Positions 51,026 through 60,341 of a stretch of DNA of 64,000 bases are shown one piece after another; positions within the stretch are counted from its first letter, which is position 1; each line of letters starts with the position of its first letter. The notes under the pieces are model-generated. The model was not told where the DNA came from. It searched no databases and saw nothing but the letters and a program-made list of their open reading frames with translations. Both the position numbers and the translations under genes were made by a program. Source of the stretch: Niastella sp. (GTDB lineage Bacteria; Bacteroidota; Bacteroidia; Chitinophagales; Chitinophagaceae); the NCBI GenBank assembly GCA_017744515.1, contig JAGIBF010000019.1:1-64000 (forward strand), read 5' to 3'.

Positions 51026-54000
51026 ATGCGCCTACAACGACTTTTAATATGTACCCTTATTTTGCACATTGGCACCCTGGCCACGGCGCAAAAAATGAAC
51101 GACTACCTGTTCACCCACTTCAATACCAACAACGGGCTTGCCGGCAATACGGTCCTCAACGTGATACAAGACCATAAAGGGTTTATATGGATTGCCACTA
51201 CCGATGGTCTGCAACGATACGACGGCAAACGATTTCTCACCTTTAAAAACAAACCCGGTGATCCCACAAGCCTTCCCCACGATGGCATCGAAGATGTTTA
51301 CGCAGATCAACAACACAACCTTTGGATACAGACGGCCAACAACAACATAGGCATCTTCAACAGCACCCGGTTTACCTGGCAGGAAATATCTGTAAAAACG
51401 TCTGATCCCAAAGACCTGCTGTACCTGAAAGACTTCGTGGAAGACAAAGCAGGAAACCTCTACCTCCTGCTGCGTGAAAGACAACAACCCATTTATTTTT
51501 ACTCAACCAAAGACCGGGCATTCATCAACAGCCCGCTGAATAAAATGATTCCTGCCGGCTGGACAGTTTCCGAAATGCTGATCGACCAACGTTCCGGCAA
51601 TTTCTGGCTGGGCTGCGACTCCGGACTGGCCGTGTACGATCCTACGACCAAACAAATAAGCTATCGCGGCCACAACGTCGCCAACGATCCGGTGATCACA
51701 GCACTGGGCAATGAAAAATATACAAAGCTCCTCCACATCGACAGCGATAAAAACTTTTGGTGCACCACGCAAAACATACATGTGATGGAGGACCCGGTCG
51801 TCCATCGCTTTGATCCCACTACCGGCATACACCACAAGCATGTACCCTTCCCGGATATCAAGGCCCACTACCGGGAGATCAAAAAGATCTACACACAAAA
51901 GAACGGACGCACCTGGTTTTGCGGACTGTCCTTTCTGATGGAATACAAGAAGAAGAGCTCTGCGCCATTTGAACAGGTACCAGTCAACGACAAATGCAAT
52001 CCAAAGAGCCTTACCTTCGACATTGCCGGAGATATCTATGAAGACAGGGAACAAAATGTATGGATATCCACCACACAAGGACTGTTCAAATTCAATCCCG
52101 ATGCCAACTTCTTTTCCAATTACTGGTTGCAACGCGTTGGAGAATCGGCGCCGGTTGAGCAGGCAGTGACCGCCGCAGCCGAAATGAAGAACGGAGAAGT
52201 ATGGATCGGCACCGTCTACAACGGAGGCCTTTACACCTATGGGAAAGACCTCACCCCGATCATCGCCAAAGGCGATCCCGCCACACGCTACAAAAGCAAT
52301 TCCGTTTGGTCTATACACCAGCATAGCATCACCGGCCAGGTATGGCTCGGCTGCAATAAAGGCAACATCATTGTATACGATCCTGCCACCGGACGATCAG
52401 AACAGTTTGCCCCCGCTATTATCGCAGGCCGTACGACCTCCACTATAAAGGAAGACAAAAACGGTAACCTTTGGATGATCGTACGAACAGACAATGCTGC
52501 CGACATTATTAAATGGGACCGTCAATTGGCAGGCAATGACCCTAAAAAAGGATATGTACCGGTAAAAGCATTCAAAGAAGCCTCGCCTCCCAACCTCATT
52601 GTCGATCAAAACAACTTTATCTGGACAAACGCTACAGGCGCGACATTGTACAAGATCAACGCCACCACCCTTGAAACAGTCAGCTTCACCGATACGACAA
52701 AGCCAGCAGAATACCGCCTTACAAAAGATGGCGCCTCCGACTTCATACAATACAACGACAGCCTGATCGTCACAGCAGGAGTCGATATCCACGTGGTCAA
52801 CATGAAAACCGGTCAGGTACGCGTGATCACCAAACAGGATGGTTTGCCAGCCGCTGCTGTTTCCATCATCAAAGACCATGAAGGCATACTCTGGATGGGA
52901 TTGAACGGAGGAGGCATTTGCCGTTACAACCTGGCCAAAAACATATTTACGGTATACGATAAACGCGACGGCATGCTGGACGAATACTTCTCTCCAGCCT
53001 CTCACATCAACATGAAAGATGGCAGGCTGCTGTTTTACGGACGCAACTTCATGACCTTCCGGCCCACAGCCATGGTAGCAGGTCAGGCGTCACCAGTGGT
53101 CATCGCCGACTTCAAACTACTCAACATATCCCTGCCTGTCGATTCATTACAGCAACTGTCAAGACTATCGATCCCTTACGATAAGAACTCCGTCACCATA
53201 GAATTCAGCGCACTTAGTTACAAACCGCAGAACAAGATCAACTACTATTATAAAATGGATGGACTGGATGAAGACTGGATACCAGCCGATGAATCACTAC
53301 GGGCCATGTACAACTATCTGCCTCCCGGCAAATACACCTTCCAGATCAAAACGGACAATGGACTTGGGCAGCCCAGCCAGATAACCAGCCTTAAGATAGT
53401 AGTAGAAGCCCCTTTCTGGAAAACATGGTGGTTCTACCTTACCCTCGTCTTGATCCTCGTTGCGATCCTATACCTGCTCGACCGGGAAAGAATAAAACGC
53501 CTTGTAGGCGTTCAAAAAATAAGAACAGAAGTAGCCCTCAACCTACACCAGGAAGTGAGTGCGGCCCTTAGCAACATCAACATGCTGGGAGAAATGGCGC
53601 GCATCAAAGCAGATAAAGACATAGAACGCACCAAAGAATACATACAACAGATCAGCGACAAAAGCAGCTACATGGTCACGGCCATGGAAGACATACTGTG
53701 GAGCCTCGACCCGGCCAACGACAGCATGGAAAAGTCACTGCTGCGCATGCGCGAATACATCGACTCCCTCGAAACCCATTATACAGCCAGCATAGACTTC
53801 AACGTCGACAAGAATGTAACGACCATCAATCTCGACATGAAAAAACGGCTGGAGTTCTTTATCCTGTTTAAAGAATCATTGAGAGCGATTGTACAATATG
53901 CACACGGCAGGCAAACACATATCAACCTCAGCCTCTCCGGCAACAAACTGCTACAACTGAACATACAGGATACAACAGCCGATACAGATACAGACTCACT

Positions 54001-54118
54001 GGAATTGGAAAAGCTGATCAAAGAATTGTACAACCGCTCCGCCTATATCAATGCAGAAGCAGACATTCAGCGCGACCACAAAGGCATGGCCATCATCCTG
54101 CGGGTGCCTATGGCGTAA
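51026..54118 (+). CDS. Propeller-type sensor protein with degenerate histidine kinase
   Basis: 1030 residues from the ATG at 51026, with a signal peptide. Residues about 25-690 form two seven-bladed propellers (GFIWIATTDGLQRYDG and WLGCNKGNIIVYDP are typical blades). A Y_Y_Y domain (about 700-790), one membrane segment (about 805-825) and a HisKA_3-like region follow (LHQEVSAALSNI, histidine 841). The kinase end is degenerate: the acid after the histidine is glutamine, the N-box reads FKESLRAIVQYA and the DxGxG box reads DTTADTD. ATP binding is therefore doubtful. No response regulator is adjacent. Confidence 0.88.
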   Translation: MRLQRLLICTLILHIGTLATAQKMNDYLFTHFNTNNGLAGNTVLNVIQDHKGFIWIATTDGLQRYDGKRFLTFKNKPGDPTSLPHDGIEDVYADQQHNLWIQTANNNIGIFNSTRFTWQEISVKTSDPKDLLYLKDFVEDKAGNLYLLLRERQQPIYFYSTKDRAFINSPLNKMIPAGWTVSEMLIDQRSGNFWLGCDSGLAVYDPTTKQISYRGHNVANDPVITALGNEKYTKLLHIDSDKNFWCTTQNIHVMEDPVVHRFDPTTGIHHKHVPFPDIKAHYREIKKIYTQKNGRTWFCGLSFLMEYKKKSSAPFEQVPVNDKCNPKSLTFDIAGDIYEDREQNVWISTTQGLFKFNPDANFFSNYWLQRVGESAPVEQAVTAAAEMKNGEVWIGTVYNGGLYTYGKDLTPIIAKGDPATRYKSNSVWSIHQHSITGQVWLGCNKGNIIVYDPATGRSEQFAPAIIAGRTTSTIKEDKNGNLWMIVRTDNAADIIKWDRQLAGNDPKKGYVPVKAFKEASPPNLIVDQNNFIWTNATGATLYKINATTLETVSFTDTTKPAEYRLTKDGASDFIQYNDSLIVTAGVDIHVVNMKTGQVRVITKQDGLPAAAVSIIKDHEGILWMGLNGGGICRYNLAKNIFTVYDKRDGMLDEYFSPASHINMKDGRLLFYGRNFMTFRPTAMVAGQASPVVIADFKLLNISLPVDSLQQLSRLSIPYDKNSVTIEFSALSYKPQNKINYYYKMDGLDEDWIPADESLRAMYNYLPPGKYTFQIKTDNGLGQPSQITSLKIVVEAPFWKTWWFYLTLVLILVAILYLLDRERIKRLVGVQKIRTEVALNLHQEVSAALSNINMLGEMARIKADKDIERTKEYIQQISDKSSYMVTAMEDILWSLDPANDSMEKSLLRMREYIDSLETHYTASIDFNVDKNVTTINLDMKKRLEFFILFKESLRAIVQYAHGRQTHINLSLSGNKLLQLNIQDTTADTDTDSLELEKLIKELYNRSAYINAEADIQRDHKGMAIILRVPMA

Positions 54119-54287
54119 CCAGTTTTATAGACAAGTCATCAAAGTTCTTCCAAAGCGCTGTACTATTTCAATACAATGTACGTACGCTTACATAGCTGAT
54201 CAGCAGTTTACCACGATGAACAAGCAGTCTATGTAAAATAAAGATAGCTCCAACAGTTTTTACTTATTTTTAATAAAAGCATAGCAA

Positions 54288-54926
54288 ATGCCATCTACCA
54301 ACGCACCCCACATCGACTGCGAAAGGCTCCATCCCCTGCTATTGGTGAGCGATATACCGGCAGCCGTCGATTTTTACACCAACAAGCTGGGCTTCACGCA
54401 TGGCTTCACCTGGGGCGAGCCGCCGGAAATGGCCGGCATGAACTTTGGCGATGTGTCGATACACCTGTACAAAGGCGAGCCCAAAGGCAACTATGTATAC
54501 TTTGTGGTAGGCGATGCAGATGAGCTATACGAATTTCAACGCAGCAACGGCGTGGAAGTGGTGGTAGAGCCAGGCGACAGAGAATATGAATTGCGCGACT
54601 ACAGAGTAAAAGACCCCTGGGGCAACGAGCTTTCATTCGGACATTACATACAACACGTTGGCCCACCCCTTAAAATAGAACGGGTAGAGGTGCCCGTACG
54701 TCTTGAAAAACGGCTGGCCGCCCTGGTTAAAGAATTGGCAGAACACAAAGGCATGAGCATAGACAGCTTCTTCGAAGAAACACTGCTACACACCTTTGAA
54801 GTAGTAGGCAACAATACCGGCGTGGCAAGCCCACACACGAAGAAAACACACCAATTAATACAGGAGCTGAAAAAGAAACACGGCATCGACTACGATACCC
54901 ATGCCAGCTATAGGTTTGTAGAATAA
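54288..54926 (+). CDS. VOC/glyoxalase-fold protein with C-terminal helical region
   Basis: 212 residues. The first 125 form one VOC (glyoxalase/bleomycin-resistance) unit pair: LHPLLLVSDIPAAVDFYTNKL at the start and RVKDPWGNELSFGH near the end. The last 80 residues form charged helices (KRLAALVKELAEHKGMSID and LIQELKKKHGIDYDTHASY) not usual in plain VOC proteins. It could be a small dioxygenase, a resistance-type binding protein or a regulator. It is convergent with the DUF1801 gene, 3 bases away. Confidence 0.85.
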   Translation: MPSTNAPHIDCERLHPLLLVSDIPAAVDFYTNKLGFTHGFTWGEPPEMAGMNFGDVSIHLYKGEPKGNYVYFVVGDADELYEFQRSNGVEVVVEPGDREYELRDYRVKDPWGNELSFGHYIQHVGPPLKIERVEVPVRLEKRLAALVKELAEHKGMSIDSFFEETLLHTFEVVGNNTGVASPHTKKTHQLIQELKKKHGIDYDTHASYRFVE

Positions 54927-54929
54927 ATA

Positions 54930-55460
54930 TTACCCGACCCCTTTCAACCAATCCCTGATCACCTGTTGCAAGGCTTTCTCTTTGGACTTGAGGTCATCAA
55001 CGCCGGCGATCTTCACCATGCGCCGGCCATCCGTGTAAGTGCCTTCCAGGATACCTGAGCCATCCTTGATACGCGCACCGGTAGGAAAGATCAGCAGCAC
55101 ATATTCCTTTTTATAAATGTTCACCACTGCGATATCACGCTTATACTCCTTCGGATCGAAAGGCTTCATATCACCGGTATAATAAAATGCCGGAGCATTC
55201 CACTTGATCTGCTCCCCTACCGTTTTATCAGTTTTCAGGAACACCTGCCTCACTGCTTCGATGGTCCTGGCCAGCGGCCCTTCCAGTTGCGCTATATATT
55301 CACCGACAGTAGGCGCAGTAGGCTTCTTAGCTGGCGTAGATGCCTTTTTAGCCGGTGTTGATTTCTTTGCAGATGCAGCCCTTTTAACGGGTGCAGCTTT
55401 CTTAGCAGGTACAGCTACTTTTTTAACAGCAGCCTTCGACTTTTTAGTTGCTTTAGCCAT
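54930..55460 (-). CDS. DUF1801 protein with histone-H1-like N-terminal tail
   Basis: 176 residues. The first 50 residues are almost only lysine, alanine, proline, serine and threonine, with repeated AKK, PAKK and TPAKK units, like the tail of histone H1 or of bacterial AlgP/Hc1-type proteins. Residues about 50-176 form a DUF1801 (YdhG-like) domain with EQIKWNAPAFYY and LIFPTGARIKDGSG. The tail should bind DNA or RNA without sequence choice; the DUF1801 domain has no settled function. The combination suggests a nucleoid-associated protein. Confidence 0.85.
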   Translation of the reverse strand: MAKATKKSKAAVKKVAVPAKKAAPVKRAASAKKSTPAKKASTPAKKPTAPTVGEYIAQLEGPLARTIEAVRQVFLKTDKTVGEQIKWNAPAFYYTGDMKPFDPKEYKRDIAVVNIYKKEYVLLIFPTGARIKDGSGILEGTYTDGRRMVKIAGVDDLKSKEKALQQVIRDWLKGVG

Positions 55461-55542
55461 GTTGGTTAGGGTGTATGTTCAAATTTATTTCATTTTGAAT
55501 ACAGATCAGGTTTAACCATCTACTTTTAGAAACTTTGCCGGA

Positions 55543-55562
55543 AACCACCTCTTAAGGTGGTT
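55543..55562. repeat. Hairpin, 8-base stem
   Basis: AACCACCT and AGGTGGTT pair around CTTA. Confidence 0.5.
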
Positions 55563-55592
55563 CACTTACATGCAATCAACCCTAATTCACCC

Positions 55593-55614
55593 TGGTTCGT
55601 GTCCTCACGAACCA
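55593..55614. repeat. Hairpin, 9-base stem
   Basis: TGGTTCGTG and CACGAACCA pair perfectly around TCCT. It may be a dispersed REP-like palindrome. Confidence 0.55.
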
Positions 55615-55974
55615 GCATACCACACTATTCAGTACTGAAAATCCTAAAAATACCTGATCCTCCCTGTTTGACCCGAGTTGTCCTAAGTTGGCAGGGTTTC
55701 GCTTCACCCGCAGTTGCGCCCATCGATTGTTAGCATTACATTTGATTAGCTCCATGATTGATGACAATTGGGCAGCAGCAATGACAGAAAGGAAGATTTT
55801 AAAAGCCGAAACAAAGGATCTGATGTAAGGCTGGAGTATAGCAGAAGTATGTCAACGGTATACCAGAAGTATAGATAGTGTATTCAAATAGTGGAGTACG
55901 CTAAAAAGTGCAGTTTTTACCAAAAACAGCAGGGTGCCTGGCGCCCGTGCTTCACTATAAACACACAACCAGTT

Positions 55975-56511
55975 ATGTCAACCATGATCCACTTAGAAAC
56001 ATTTGGTCCACCCGATTACCCCTTATTGATCTCCTGGATCGACAACGCAGAAATGCTGATGCAATTTGGCGGACCAGCTCTTACCTTCCCCCTGACACCA
56101 GAACAACTCAAAAATAACCTGAGCGATCCCAACCGGTATGCTTTCAAAGTAGTAGAGAATAGTACCAACACAACAGTAGGACACGGAGAAATTTACAGCA
56201 AAGAAGACGGCACTACCTATTTATCAAGGCTATTGATCGGCGCCGAAAACACCCGCGGCAAAGGCTATGGCACACAACTCACCCACCTGCTCCTCGCACA
56301 TGCATTCGATGTACTCAAACAATCAACAGTCTTTTTATTAGTGTTTGATTGGAACAAGGCCGCTATCCATGTCTACAAAAAAGTAGGCTTCACCATTGTG
56401 CCCGGCAAAACACTTTTACGGGAAGTGAATGGTAAAAAGTGGACGGCCATTACCATGTCCATTACGAAGGAAGAATGGAAAAGGCAGGATGGAGTGCAAA
56501 GGTTCGAATGA
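55975..56511 (+). CDS. GNAT-family N-acetyltransferase
   Basis: 178 residues from the ATG at 55975, which gives the usual GNAT start; the frame upstream to 55891 has no family character. The acetyl-CoA loop is NTRGKGYGTQLTHLLLAHAF, and the later VFDWNKAAIHVYKKVGF is the typical last motif. It belongs to the RimJ/RimL-like group. The substrate is unknown. It ends before the GH71/99 terminator in a convergent layout. Confidence 0.9.
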   Translation: MSTMIHLETFGPPDYPLLISWIDNAEMLMQFGGPALTFPLTPEQLKNNLSDPNRYAFKVVENSTNTTVGHGEIYSKEDGTTYLSRLLIGAENTRGKGYGTQLTHLLLAHAFDVLKQSTVFLLVFDWNKAAIHVYKKVGFTIVPGKTLLREVNGKKWTAITMSITKEEWKRQDGVQRFE

Positions 56512-56540
56512 CGCATCCCTGATGGGATAAATAGCCATAT

Positions 56541-56567
56541 AAAAAGCCCCCACGCAAGCGCAGGGGC
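56541..56567 (-). terminator. Terminator of the GH71/99 operon
   Basis: A GC-rich stem (56546-56555 with 56558-56567, with small mismatches) is followed on the minus strand by TTTTTATAT. It ends the second SusC/SusD operon about 40 bases after the last stop. Confidence 0.82.
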
Positions 56568-56605
56568 CTATCGAACCTTTGTTTTCTTCAGTATTAAAAC
56601 TCCGT

Positions 56606-57883
56606 TTATTTCCTTTCAGGCATTTTCAGCGTCAGCGGCTTTTCATTACGCAACATCTTACCAGCCTCACCGGTCAGCCACAGGTAATGATCAGAAGGCT
56701 TGCCGTCGTTGTTGATAAAAGAAGTAACAGTACTTACAGGCGGCACATCAGTCACCTTAAAGATCGCAGTAGCCTCATTCACTTCATCGAACATGGCTAC
56801 GTACAACATGGAAGCACCCACATTGATGGCAGTAGAGATCTGCTGCCAGTAAAAGCGGCCACCCTGACGCGGAATGGAACCCACCGGCTTCACATCATCC
56901 GGAAACTCATACCGGCTCAGGTTGTGCCAGCTGAAACCGGGATACATACAAGGCACGTAATCCACCTTGTTTTCCTTGCACCATTCGATATCAGCAATGG
57001 TATTATCCCTAAAACGGTCCATATCATTATGAAGGAGCGGACTATACCGCTGTACACTCCACGGCAACACGAGGTCGCACTGCCTGATGAGCGTATGCAG
57101 GTAAGGATCAGGCAGACAGTCGGCATTCAGCGTACGCCAGAAAGCAGGCACACCCAGCATTACCGCACAACCTCCATATACAGGATCATTCTTTAAGAAA
57201 TCAAGTAATTTCTCCAATCCGATATTACGGATATTATAAGGCCTGTCAGGAAAACCAACACCCCATATCGCCACCACGGGTTTACCATTGTGGTGCAGGT
57301 AGGTCTTGGTGCCGGCCTGATTAGTCACCTTCAGTTTATCTACGAGGTACTTCCAATCTTCGATCAGTGCCGAACAATCCTCATTGGAGCCACGCAGGCC
57401 AGAAAGATCATACATTACGGCAATAGCCCTGTTGTATTTGGAAGCAGCTTCAAAAGCATTTTTCAATATGGAGGAAGAAACACTATCGCGCCCTTTGGCA
57501 TTATTAAAGAAACGTTGCATGAACACACCATCCACGCTATACTGCTGCATCCATTTAAAATGCAGGTCTATCGTACTCTTATCGTTACTGCTGAAAAAAC
57601 GGGCAGCCTTGCCATCAGGCAGCTTCCAGGGCGTTTCATACGTCTTTTCATATTCAGACACATCAGGCCACATGTCGATACCACTCCGCTCCTCATTACC
57701 ATAAGCAAAACGCCGCGCATTGGTGCCATCACCCTGCGCACGGAACCATCCCTGGTAGCCGGCCATCACCAATCCCTTGTAAGAAGGATACTTAGTTTCT
57801 TTACTGTGTTTAGGTTGGGCATACAAAGAAACAGTCAACAAGAAAACAGCACTTAATAAAACGACGGATTTTGTATTCATCAT
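56606..57883 (-). CDS. GH71/99-like glycoside hydrolase (first copy)
   Basis: 425 residues with a signal peptide ending near YAQ. Family landmarks are GLVMAGYQGWFRAQGDG (37-53), VDGVFMQRF (117-125), VVAIWGVGF and YPGFSW. MFDEVNEATAIF (364-375) carries glutamates 367 and 370 in ExxE spacing, matching the catalytic E333/E336 pair of GH99 endo-mannosidases. GH99 enzymes cut inside alpha-mannans; GH71 enzymes cut alpha-1,3-glucan. It should be periplasmic or secreted. A second copy lies upstream in the operon. Confidence 0.87.
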   Translation of the reverse strand: MMNTKSVVLLSAVFLLTVSLYAQPKHSKETKYPSYKGLVMAGYQGWFRAQGDGTNARRFAYGNEERSGIDMWPDVSEYEKTYETPWKLPDGKAARFFSSNDKSTIDLHFKWMQQYSVDGVFMQRFFNNAKGRDSVSSSILKNAFEAASKYNRAIAVMYDLSGLRGSNEDCSALIEDWKYLVDKLKVTNQAGTKTYLHHNGKPVVAIWGVGFPDRPYNIRNIGLEKLLDFLKNDPVYGGCAVMLGVPAFWRTLNADCLPDPYLHTLIRQCDLVLPWSVQRYSPLLHNDMDRFRDNTIADIEWCKENKVDYVPCMYPGFSWHNLSRYEFPDDVKPVGSIPRQGGRFYWQQISTAINVGASMLYVAMFDEVNEATAIFKVTDVPPVSTVTSFINNDGKPSDHYLWLTGEAGKMLRNEKPLTLKMPERK

Positions 57884-57917
57884 TAAGAGTTATCGATTGT
57901 AAAACAGTACATCTTTA

Positions 57918-58054
57918 TTTGTCATTTCGAACGGAGCCATTCGCAACAATAAACCAGTGCGAAGTAACGGAGCAGTGAGAAATCTGCTTGCGAAGCAAAA
58001 GATTCGAAGCAAACTCCAAAGCTCGAAGCTCACAGCTCGTAGCTCGCAGCTTCC
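57918..58054. repeat. Mixed repeat spacer between the GH71/99 genes, with AGCTCGN heptamers
   Basis: The 243-base spacer holds a TCATTTCGAACGGAGC/GAGAAATCT stretch (57920-57985) typical of a dispersed Bacteroidota repeat, followed by five 7-base units AGCTCGA, AGCTCAC and so on (58020-58054). Confidence 0.6.
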
Positions 58055-58126
58055 CAAAAGAACATTCAAGCCCGGTAGGTGGATACGAACCGGGGTTGAA
58101 ATGTACACTTGCATTATGGAAAACGT

Positions 58127-59461
58127 TTAACGAACAGGTTTGGTAGCAGAGAATCCACTTTCACCATGAAACCACTTGCCAGCCTGGCCTGTAAGCCATA
58201 AGTAATAATCAGTACTAAGATCATTGTCGATACCGATGAACTTCCGGGCGCCATGCAACGGAAGATCAGCCTCACGCGCACATTTGAAAATAGCCGTACC
58301 CTCATCGATCTCATCAAACATGGCCACATACAAACTTTGAGCGCCGGATATTTTGGCGCCAGCCACTTGCTTCCATAGGAAATCGCCTTTTAAGCGGGGA
58401 ATCGAATTATATTGAGCCGGGTCCATCCGCAGGTTGCCCCAGCTGAAGCCGGGAAAAGCCAGCGGCACATACGTGATATTATTCGTATTGCACCATTGAA
58501 TGTCACCAGCCAGCTCGCCGCCAGCTACGTTGTTGTAATTATCGTTGCCATACCGGCCCACAGCCCACGGCATCACGATATCACACTTCTTAATCAGCGT
58601 ATGCAAAGCAGTGGAAGGATCAGTATCATTCTTCAGCGTGCGCCAGTAATAAGGAACGCCCAGCATCACAGAGGTCTTCTTCGCAGGGCCTTTGATCTTA
58701 TCCACCAGCTTGTCTACATCAGACGTAGAATACTGCCTGCCATCGTTGAAGCCAACACCCCACAATACCACGAGTGGCTTTTTGTTATGCCGCAGATAAG
58801 TAGGATTGGCGGTGTTGCTGAAAAGATTGAAGAGCGTTTGCAGCTCATTCCAATCCTGCTCGATGTAAGCCACATCGGCAGCACTGCTGCCGCTCAGGTC
58901 ATACATCACACAGATAGCGCGGTTGTATTTCTTAGCAGCCTTCAGCGCATTCTCCAACACCTTGTTGAAATGCCTTTTACCCTTGGTATTGGTTGGTTTT
59001 ATTTCAACTACGAAACGTTGCATGAAAACGCCGTCAATGCCGTAATCCTTCATCCATTTGAAGTGCAGGTCTACACTCTCCTCGTCATAAGGACTGTACA
59101 GGTAAGCATCATTGCCATTGGCAAACTTGAAAGGCGACTTGTACATCTTCGTATACTCCGTCATGTCGGGCCAGAAATCCACCGCCGAACAGCCGGGCAT
59201 AAAACCGCCACAATTGCCATTCTGGTAATGATACCAACCACGTTCAGAAGCATCACCCTGCGCGGCAAACCATCCCTGGTAGCCGGCCATCACGAGCTTG
59301 TTATAAGAAGTATACACACAACCAGTCTCATCATACACCACTTCCTGCACCGGAGGATCAGGTGGGCCAGGAGGGTTAGGATTGTCCCCGCCTCCACCCT
59401 TGGAGCAATGGACAAACAACATCCAGGCAGGCACCAATAAAAGAGCCGTCATTCTTTTCAT
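58127..59461 (-). CDS. GH71/99-like glycoside hydrolase (second copy)
   Basis: 444 residues. A short hydrophobic start leads to a cysteine at 19 and then SKGGGGDNPNP, a probable lipoprotein with a flexible linker, although the residue before the cysteine (His) is not typical of a lipobox. The catalytic part parallels its neighbour: KLVMAGYQGWFAAQGD (55-70), IDGVFMQRF, VVLWGVGF, FPGFSWGN and MFDEIDEGTAIF with glutamates 384 and 387 in ExxE spacing. It should be bound to the cell surface and cut the polymer before uptake, while the other copy may act inside the periplasm. Confidence 0.87.
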   Translation of the reverse strand: MKRMTALLLVPAWMLFVHCSKGGGGDNPNPPGPPDPPVQEVVYDETGCVYTSYNKLVMAGYQGWFAAQGDASERGWYHYQNGNCGGFMPGCSAVDFWPDMTEYTKMYKSPFKFANGNDAYLYSPYDEESVDLHFKWMKDYGIDGVFMQRFVVEIKPTNTKGKRHFNKVLENALKAAKKYNRAICVMYDLSGSSAADVAYIEQDWNELQTLFNLFSNTANPTYLRHNKKPLVVLWGVGFNDGRQYSTSDVDKLVDKIKGPAKKTSVMLGVPYYWRTLKNDTDPSTALHTLIKKCDIVMPWAVGRYGNDNYNNVAGGELAGDIQWCNTNNITYVPLAFPGFSWGNLRMDPAQYNSIPRLKGDFLWKQVAGAKISGAQSLYVAMFDEIDEGTAIFKCAREADLPLHGARKFIGIDNDLSTDYYLWLTGQAGKWFHGESGFSATKPVR

Positions 59462-59579
59462 AGCCTAAAGTTTTAAGATTACAGGTGCTGAAAGCCAGGG
59501 CACAGCCCTACTGCCTCGGACTGTACCCCTCGTTTCAGCAAAATGGTACCCCGCCCCGATCATTATCAGGATGCGGGAA

Positions 59580-60263
59580 CTAAATACTTATTTTAACTGC
59601 CGCAGCATAATTCGGTTTTGAACCGCCAACACCAATCAGTGCACCCACCCGGAAATAATAATCATTGCCCGGTTTCAGCTGCGTACTGTTGGAAGGCAGG
59701 TCGATTTCGAGCGTATACACGGTGGCGGGATTGGTAACAGCATTGATCTGCTGTTCAGCCGCCACGAGGCGCATAGGCTCACCTACCCTTGAATCGGAAT
59801 GTGCATACAGACCGATCTTCTGTACATTGTTGATCACATTCTGTTGGATCTTGAAAGTGGCAACTACTTTATTACCATTCTTCACGATGTTCACATCCTT
59901 CACGCGGATATAAGGCGTCACCTTGAAGTCCAGCGTAGTTTGCCCCTTGATCACCAGCTCCTGCTCGGCAATAGGAATAAAGTTGGGCTCGCTGATCCGG
60001 ATAGTATACGTGTTGGCAAACATCAGCGTGTTGGCATACGTACCATCATTTTTCAGGATCATATACTGATTTTGCGGATTGGCATAGCCATGCTCCACAA
60101 ACTCGATGCGCGTACCACGGATGATGTCCATCTGCACCAGCTCATTGGTAGCCTCATCCACGAACTTGCCGGAAAGGCCGGAGTCCGGACCATCGTAGTT
60201 ATCCTTCTTACAGGAAGCAAGCGCAACGACGGATATAAAAAGAAATAATCGAAGCTTATTCAT
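59580..60263 (-). CDS. DUF3823 domain lipoprotein
   Basis: 227 residues from the ATG at 60263, with a lipoprotein signal (VVALASC, cysteine 18, then KKDNYDGPDSGLSG). The arrangement of an N-terminal CarboxypepD_reg-like half (FVDEATNELVQ, MILKNDGTYANTLMF) and a C-terminal Ig-like half matches DUF3823, found beside SusD in Bacteroidota. It may be a surface glycan-binding protein. The gene lies 78 bases after susD. Confidence 0.85.
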   Translation of the reverse strand: MNKLRLFLFISVVALASCKKDNYDGPDSGLSGKFVDEATNELVQMDIIRGTRIEFVEHGYANPQNQYMILKNDGTYANTLMFANTYTIRISEPNFIPIAEQELVIKGQTTLDFKVTPYIRVKDVNIVKNGNKVVATFKIQQNVINNVQKIGLYAHSDSRVGEPMRLVAAEQQINAVTNPATVYTLEIDLPSNSTQLKPGNDYYFRVGALIGVGGSKPNYAAAVKISI

Positions 60264-60341
60264 AACGATCATTGTTAGACTTTAATAATATTTATCCTGT
60301 ATTGGGCGAAGTAAACGCCTCTTACAGCTGACCTCTTACCT

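Larger units (their letters stand above)
55461..55974. other. Spacer with palindromes and an 11-base stutter
   Basis: No credible gene. It holds two hairpins (55543-55562 and 55593-55614) and a run near 55833-55885 in which GNAGTATA-like units recur every 10-12 bases. A 61-codon minus frame at 55582-55767 lacks any family feature. This may be a decayed repeat region. Confidence 0.55.

Noticed and set aside
55582..55767. Minus-strand frame of 61 codons
   Set aside because: It overlaps a 9-base hairpin and shows no family feature.
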